A stretch of 64,000 nt of DNA from Branchiostoma floridae. Its lineage: Eukaryota > Chordata > Leptocardii > Amphioxiformes > Branchiostomatidae. Below the pieces are notes generated by a model. It worked only from the letters and a program-made list of their open reading frames with translations. It ran no database searches and was not told the DNA's origin. Shown piece after piece: positions 57,701-64,000 of this stretch. The DNA is taken from assembly GCF_000003815.2 (NCBI RefSeq), contig NC_049996.1, forward strand, positions 9,450,715 through 9,514,714. Reading direction: 5' to 3'. Both the position numbers and the translations under genes were made by a program. Every line of letters begins with the position of its first letter. The stretch's first letter is position 1.

Positions 57701-60700
57701 AGCTTCCAAATGCCATTTCTGGAACATACATCACTACAAACGAACAAACAAACAAACACACCAACTGATTATAGTATCTCCGCTTCCACGGACGCAATAA
57801 AATTTAGGAGTTTATATGTACGTAAAGACGAGGACGGCTTACAATGTCTCAATCATACTAATTGAGTTACCTAGGCTAACCATTAAATTTTACATTATGT
57901 TTGTTTGAACCTTTGTTTATTTTCGTGTGTTGTATTAAGAAAACGCATCGCAATACCTTTGGGAAAGAGCGACTGGAAAGAGACGTTTAACGCCAATTAT
58001 AAGTCAAAACTGATACCTGGGGTTGTTTGCAGCTGGGTCGTTGTAACGGGTACAGTTGTTACGGCTGGTGTAGTTGGCGCTGTTGTAAGAACCGTGGTTG
58101 CTTTCGGAGTGGTCTGTACAGGTGTCGTTGTAGGTTGTGCAGTGGTTGGAGCCGCTGTTGTAACTTGCGGTGTAGTCGGCGCTGTTGTTAAAGTTTGTGT
58201 AGTTGTAGAGGGCACTGTTGAAGGCTGTGCTGTTGTTGGGGCTGATGTTGACGGCGGTACAGTTGTAGGGGCGGCAGTCGAGGGCTGCTGAGTTGTAGTG
58301 ACCAGTGTCGAAGGCTGGGTGGTTGAAGGGACAGCGGTGGAAGGTGGTGTAGTTGTAGGAGGTGCTGTCGACGCTTGTGTGGTTGTAGAGGCAAGTGTTG
58401 ATTGTTGTGTAGTAGTTAGGGCAGTCGTTGATGGTGGCACGGTTGTAGGAGGCGCTGTGGAAGGCTGTGCCGTAGTAGAGGCTGTAGTAGACGGTGACGC
58501 GGTAGTTGTGGCGGCTGTTGAAGGTTGTGTAGTCGTAGTGGCTGCCGTTGACGGCGATGCAGTGGTAGTAGGAACAGTTGAAGGTTGCGCGGTTGTCGCT
58601 GCTGTTGTGGTAGGTTGCGCAGTAGTGGGGGCTGCAGTTGTAGGTTGCACAGTGGTGGGGGCTGCGGTTGTAGGTTGCACAGTGGTGGGGGCTGCGGTTG
58701 TAGGTTGCACAGTGGTGGGGGCTGCGGTTGTAGGTTGTGCCGTCGTTGGTGCTGCTGTTGTAGTGGGTGCAACAGTAGTTGTTGCTACAGTCGTTGTTGT
58801 TGCAGCAAGAGTAGAGGGTATAGCCGTGGTTGTTGGGGCAGCCGTGGTCGGAGGGTTTGTTGTAGTCGGTGGAGCTGTCGTTGGAGGAGGCGTTGTCGCT
58901 GTAAATTGAGGAATTTTGTGACGTTCGAATGAAATCTTTTATATTGAGAAAAACAAATGGATTATGATATCTATCAAAGTCCATTAAGCAACTAAATTTT
59001 TTTCGCCAGATTGAGTCAATGAAACATACGTGTGACGGTGTATGTTGCTGAAAAGCCCTGTGTGTTGTCGACACCGTCGCTGATGAAGATAATGGTCAGT
59101 TCGCCTGAAGACACGGTGATGTTCGGTGGGGTTGCCCAGGTGCAGTACGTTCCTGTGTGAAAATAGGGTCTGCAGTTGCAAGTTGTGTACCACAGTATGT
59201 GGTGTACTTTTGTTACTGAAGATTTTGCTAGGCGTCGAGCTTCTTTCAAATTATGACTAAAATATACAACTACTTGTGTCTAAGGAGGTTCAACAACCGC
59301 ACAACAAAAACATGTTTAATCTAAGTAAACCAGGCTGTTTAATCGATGTAGTTGAATCGATACCTCATTCTGTGGTCGCAATTCTAATGGAGTTCTCTGT
59401 CAGCTGGGCTAGCTCAATGTAATAGTCTTGCTAGGCAGCCCTAGCTGTGTGTGCTGAACAGCCAAACCAAAAAATAATCGAGTTCAATAATGCATAGTCA
59501 CTTAACGGTTGTTGATTCTTACCCATGAGCACAGTGTTGGGACTGAGACCATCGTAAACCGCCACATAGTCTGCCGTACAGTTCGTGTCGTTCGGGTCGC
59601 CGACTCGGAAGTTGTCAAAGGACAGGCTGACCGAGCTCACTGCTGCGACCTGGCGGTGATAAAAGGACAACATGTTTCGCTGCCAAGATACATGCATCTG
59701 ATGTGTATGCAAAGTATCCAGATACGATAAGTTGGTCAGATACAAAAAATATGATGTGAGATGATATGATATGATTGACGGCTGCTCACCTGTATTTCCC
59801 AGGTACAGTTTGAATAGCTGTCGTACGCGCTGGGATAATTCATGGTCTGCAAGGTGCCTGTCGTTGACGTCATGGTACTTCCCGTTCCGGTGCAGCTGGT
59901 GCTGTAGGCTGAAACAGAAAGCAATGCCTCAGGTACGTCATCAAAAGAAATACAATCACTTCTGTAAAGTATGGTAACATTTGACGCGAATAAAACATGT
60001 CTTTGTAGCTCAATTGGTAGCAGCACCTAGTTTCCATTAATGTAAACTAGGAAACTCTGATTTAAACCTAAGAAACGCATCCCAGTTGGGGCTGCACCCA
60101 TCTTTCGGAAGGGACGTATAATGTGAGTCCCGTTTTCGTGGATGTACCTCAACACTTTGATGGGAGTGCACTAGCAACCGCTCCCATATCCTGCTTTTTA
60201 TTTTGCAAGGAAAACTGCGGCCCTATGTGCCACCAGGCACTGTAAGGTGAACAACTTCATTTTGGTAGTGTCTGGCGACCAAACTAGCTTTATGCGTTTG
60301 TTACTAGAAATTTGACTTCCAACCAGTTGCACAGCATTGCAAAGGTCTGCTATCTATGTTGCCAACTAGGTACTTACATATCGGTGTCGTCGGAGCCAAT
60401 GTAGTGACGATCGTTGTGGGCGCTGGTGTTGTTGTTGGAGCGACGGTTGTTGTTGTTGGGGCGACCGTTGTCGGGGCAACGGTTGTTGTTGGACATGCAG
60501 AACCAGTAGCTAGCATTTAACAAAACGATAAAAGATTTACTTCAAGGGCAAAAAGGATATGAATCTAATTACAAAAATAAACAATACTTTCTTATTACAT
60601 ACATGTCATTGGTGTGCCCTTACAAGAAACCAAAGAAAATACATGATTCTTTACCTGATTCCAAAAATGACGCGAGAAAGCCGCTGTTCGTGCCTGAAGA

Positions 60701-62553
60701 GTCGCTGGTGAAAATAACGGTCATTTCGTTCGTACACGAATACACCGTGGCCGGGGGGTAACTGCCGATACCTGAATTGGTTCCACAGTAAGATCCTGAA
60801 AAACATATTAGTTATGATTATTTCAATATCGTTTTCTATTCCAGACCTTGTGATGCCCGCGCGTACACTACACATGTACACAGTTTATCTAATAGTCTGT
60901 TCTAGATATCCTTATAGCAATCATATTAGATAAGCATTTCCATTTGATCTGCCACCCTATAGCTAGTAAGTATTTGATAGTGAGCTTCATTTTTAGCAGG
61001 TGATTGCAACGCAAATTGACGCCGTGAAACTGAGTAAAGGTGCGGTCACATTCGTCGAGAGTCGTTCGTACAATTTGTCGTAAAATTTGTCAGGACAAAG
61101 ATCTAAGACAGCCTTTTCAGTAACAATATAGCTTAATATTGTACAACACATGCATGGCTATCTAAATAATGCCTTCATTTCAGTTTGCTATCATGCATTA
61201 AATGTTACCAGGGTCATAACCGAAAGCTTACCTTCTTCCGACAAGCCACTTCCTACGCCGTAGTAAACGGTAACTTTATCATTCCCCGCACACGTGAAAG
61301 TGTCGACGTCAAAGCTGCTGAAGGACAGGGCAACATACATCCCAGAGGTAACCGTTATCTCCCAGGTACAAGTGGCACTGTTGTCGTATTGTCCGCTTCC
61401 GTAGTTCATAGTGGAGAAAGATCCACTCGACTGTCCGTTGTATGTCCCGATATTCCCACATCCGGAATCCAGTCCTGCAACACATTGACGTGTCGTGTCA
61501 TAAGTCAAACAACCATTCATATAGAAATGTAGCTTTATACTATTAAGTGGTGGTAATGATGAAGAAACGCAGATGGCCACCGTCCTATACCGAAAGTTGT
61601 GGAAGGACTATGATTTATGATATGTTATCAAAGATATTCCAAAACTTTGAAACTTTCATTCACAAATAGTACAAAGGAATATAATTTCTTACCCGCTGCG
61701 CTTGCAGTAAATACAGCTGAGAAACCCGTTTGAGTGTTGAAAGAGTTGAAAGCGCTGCTCAGGCCCACTGTAAGTTTGACAGTCATGATGTTGGATGTCG
61801 TCAGCAGGTCCGGGGGTAGAGACGTGCCACAGTACTGGCCTGCAGAAGCGAAGCGAAATAAAGTTGCAATAAAACAATGTTTGATATGAAATCCAATTAT
61901 AAATACTGCTACCATTGTTTTATCTATTTATTCATTTATGTACATATGTTTTCAGAGTATCAGGCAAAAAAACATAGTGCTTATGTGAAGCTTTCTACTC
62001 AACCATTGTTTCTAGAAACCAATGCAAACTTTAGTTACGTTCTCGCTCCAAAGTCTCGCCAAACAGTTGGATACTTTGATACAGTCTATGTAAATGCTTC
62101 GCACATTTATGTTGATGATACAATGTTTTGTTGGGTATCTCTTCGCAATCGAACTCTGCATTAAACAGCCCTACAACACCCTTGTAAGTAACAAGTAAGT
62201 AACTAAGTAACAACAACATCCTGTCTACGTTTAAATCATAAACTAATATTAATGTACTAGATAGCTAGTCTACAAACACTGACGATATCAGTGACTAGCT
62301 ACTGGTAGTTTGAAAAGACTACCTAAAAGAGTTCCCGTTGCCGAATCTCCGTCATACACCTCTATGTAGTCATTGATGCAGCTTCCGACGAAGTTCGTCC
62401 CCAAGTCGAAGGCGTCGAAACTGAGAAGAACAACCGAACCGACTGGTACAGTCACCGACCACTCACACGGCTCGTAAGGGTATGTTCCGGGGTAGTTGTC
62501 AGTTGTGAAACTCTGACTCGAGAATGTAGTGAAGCTTCCTCCATTGCTGCAAG
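54701..62553 (-). CDS. Four-CUB, mucin-stalk, single-pass membrane protein (5' partial)
   Basis: Fifteen exons in order: 62553-62323, 61839-61693, 61474-61232, 60795-60655, 60509-60378, 59908-59790, 59649-59523, 59152-59030, 58898-58017, 57459-57214, 56792-56664, 56379-56166, 55813-55387, 55159-55102 and 54852-54701. Phases fit throughout, giving 1122 residues plus stop. CUB1 spans about 1-126, CUB2 126-254, a Thr/Pro linker 254-298, CUB3 298-421, a Thr/Pro/Ala mucin-like stalk 421-715 and CUB4 715-840. Each CUB has the four expected cysteines. A transmembrane helix lies at about 860-884 (IIAVVFLCLLALLVIAMAAYCVYA), followed by CRKKPK. The cytoplasmic tail has a low-complexity Ala/Gly segment (GAGAGAGAG) and a C-terminus with TGREYVFDKKTGKRFW. 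The signal peptide exon must lie beyond 62553 or off the window. Likely an extracellular adhesion or recognition receptor; ligand unknown. Confidence 0.88.
54942..55038. mobile_element. Palindromic repeat family R1, copy 8 (right half)
   Basis: CGTCTGACCGTTTCCAAGATC, TTGCTTGAGTTACTGC and CTTATTACCTGGATGTCTAAT, in the intron between the last two exons of the CUB gene. Confidence 0.7.
56870..57085. repeat. (GTGA)n microsatellite
   Basis: Long GAGTGAGT tract in an intron of the CUB gene, next to CUB4 exons. Confidence 0.95.
60000..60295 (+). mobile_element. tRNA-derived SINE-like element
   Basis: TGTAGCTCAATTGGTAGCAG at 60005-60024 matches a tRNA A-box. The body contains TTTCGGAAGGGACGTATAATGTGAGTCCCG, resembling widespread invertebrate tRNA-SINE bodies. 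It lies in the intron between the Thr linker and CUB3 exons of the CUB gene. The B-box is degenerate. Confidence 0.5.
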
Positions 62554-64000
62554 CTGAAACACATTGAACAATATATCAGGCAATTGAAAATATCACATGA
62601 AGTAACTTCATCGTTAAGTTCATAACGTCAATCTTATTCAATATTTGTCCAGTGCATCAACTTTTATTTTAGACAAGATAGCAATGGTATGAACTTTCCC
62701 TTGCCTCTAACCCCACACAATACCGCATTCACCTACAAAAGCTATACAGCCGTTAATGTTTAGGTAACAGTGAAATCAACATAGAGAATTTTCCAAACTA
62801 CGATTTTCATAGCTGTACCTAATCATAATAGTGCCGACATGGTTACTGGATGTGAATAGCGGTGCCAATTTGCTCTCAAACGCAGACCGGCTGTTTTCGA
62901 ATAAAGCGTTTTGTATCTCACCATTTGTAGCTAACAACACAGAGGCAACATGACGACAGTTGGTAAATTTACCTAGCGGGCTTGTCATTCATCTTACACG
63001 TCGTCTAGTACATTAGTTGTCCAACTCCCTCTGAATAGGCTACTAATTGTCAAATTTTCTACACTGCATGTTACCGAATGCCTTTAGATTGGCAGAGTGG
63101 GGTGGTTTGATCAGCGTGTGACATTATCTATAATTTGAACTAGATTTGTCAAGAGAATCTTTGCTACTATCTCCGTCCTGAAGGAAGGATGCTTGCACTT
63201 AATTGTGTTTACCTATTGAGCCCCATTAAGATCTCCTTACAGCCTTAATCTTGCTTAAATATGCACAGGTCGCTATGAATAGATGAAGAGACAACACGTC
63301 TCACACTGAAGGTAGAAAACAGTTGTTCAGATAGTTGGAGACTGAAACGACTGCTTATGTCATTGATACCTTAAAATACGGAAGGCAAAATAATGGAGTT
63401 AAATGCTTTAAAAACATACTTCCGAATTCATGTATCCGAGTATTCAGCGTTCCTCTCTTTTATGGCTTTACTTGTTCGTCCTGAAACTCTTTAACCTGCA
63501 CTCTGTTACCTCACCCCATAACCAATGGAGATTGGGGTGCCAAATGGCTACTTCATAGTGCTAAAGGCTGATGTGACAGAGTTTTTAAATCAAAACATCT
63601 TCCAGGCCCTCCTCCGGACACTCAAAAGAGACAGCGCTCATCCTGCTGTCAGGTTGCTCCAGACACATGTGTAACTCGTCAACATGCACGGACCGCTTCA
63701 CATGAAAAACAGCGGCTAAACAGACATACCACCTGCCGGTAATCCGTAGTCTAAATAAGCTGTTTCTGAGCATCACCACGTCTTAAGGGACCTGCTGTTG
63801 TACCTCTTTGTTGTGTGCTTTTCTTGTTAAAGAGGTATTCCACCAAAAAGCCCGTCTCATACTAACGCTAATGGTTACAGTGTGAACATGTGTAGGGCTT
63901 AAACCTCGGTGGTCAAGAGTTCGTGATAAAAGAACGTTGTGCGCCAAAGGAAGCTTAGAGGCAAAATTCGTCTGTTATAGTAGCCGGGAAAAGGGACTCC
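62554..64000. other. Upstream intron or flank of the CUB gene
   Basis: The first CUB exon seen starts in phase 1, so at least one more 5' exon exists. I found no signal-peptide-like exon with a phase-1 donor here. It probably lies beyond the right edge. Confidence 0.4.

Noticed and set aside
57905-58909. Plus-strand Val/Gly-rich frames
   Set aside because: Antisense shadow of the Thr/Pro mucin exon; no splice or start context of their own.
58004-59074. Minus-strand 356-residue Asn/Tyr/Thr-rich frame
   Set aside because: Alternative frame of the mucin exon running through an intron; the phase-consistent frame gives the Thr/Pro stalk and links to CUB exons.
60000-60080. Functional tRNA gene
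   Set aside because: Only an A-box-like segment is present; no cloverleaf or intact B-box, so a SINE remnant is more likely.

Overview
This is a eukaryotic, intron-rich window. It is probably from a cephalochordate (amphioxus, Branchiostoma). That is inferred from the local expansion of kyphoscoliosis-peptidase (KY/hillarin) type genes, a multi-CUB/mucin membrane protein, GT-AG introns with consistent phases, and many short non-autonomous DNA transposons and SINE-like repeats. The species cannot be proved from sequence alone. An assembly gap of 730 N lies at 32797-33526.

Layout. The left 11 kb is gene-poor, with microsatellites, minisatellites, MITE-like palindromes and a few regulatory-looking motif clusters. 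A putative first coding exon of an unknown N-myristoylated protein (minus strand) lies at 11433-11601. A five-exon minus-strand gene for an unrecognised basic 229-residue protein spans 17424-24208.

The centre (26.1-52.2 kb) is a cluster of four paralogous KY-type transglutaminase-like genes. Three are on the plus strand (A 26657-29618, B 36729-39528, C 40630-43382). One larger gene on the minus strand (D 44647-52165) converges on C. All four start with an MG-C/S lipidation-type N-terminus and keep the Cys-His-Asp triad. They carry C-terminal KY-type Ig-like repeats: three in A, B and C, seven in D. A, B and C also share a TATA-like promoter segment, a non-coding first exon and a long conserved 3' flank, so the whole transcription unit was duplicated. 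Gene B has a reading-frame break in its N-terminal exon. The 3' flank of gene A is split by 5.4 kb of unrelated sequence between perfect 179-bp direct repeats.

The right 8 kb (54701-62553, minus) holds 15 exons of a single-pass membrane protein with four CUB domains, a long Thr/Pro mucin-like stalk, a transmembrane helix and an Ala/Gly-rich cytoplasmic tail. Its 5' end lies outside the window.

Known KY proteins act at the cytoskeleton and muscle Z-disc. Here the array suggests membrane-tethered, transglutaminase-fold cytoskeletal proteins that have diversified by tandem duplication and gene conversion. No direct functional link to the CUB gene is visible beyond proximity.
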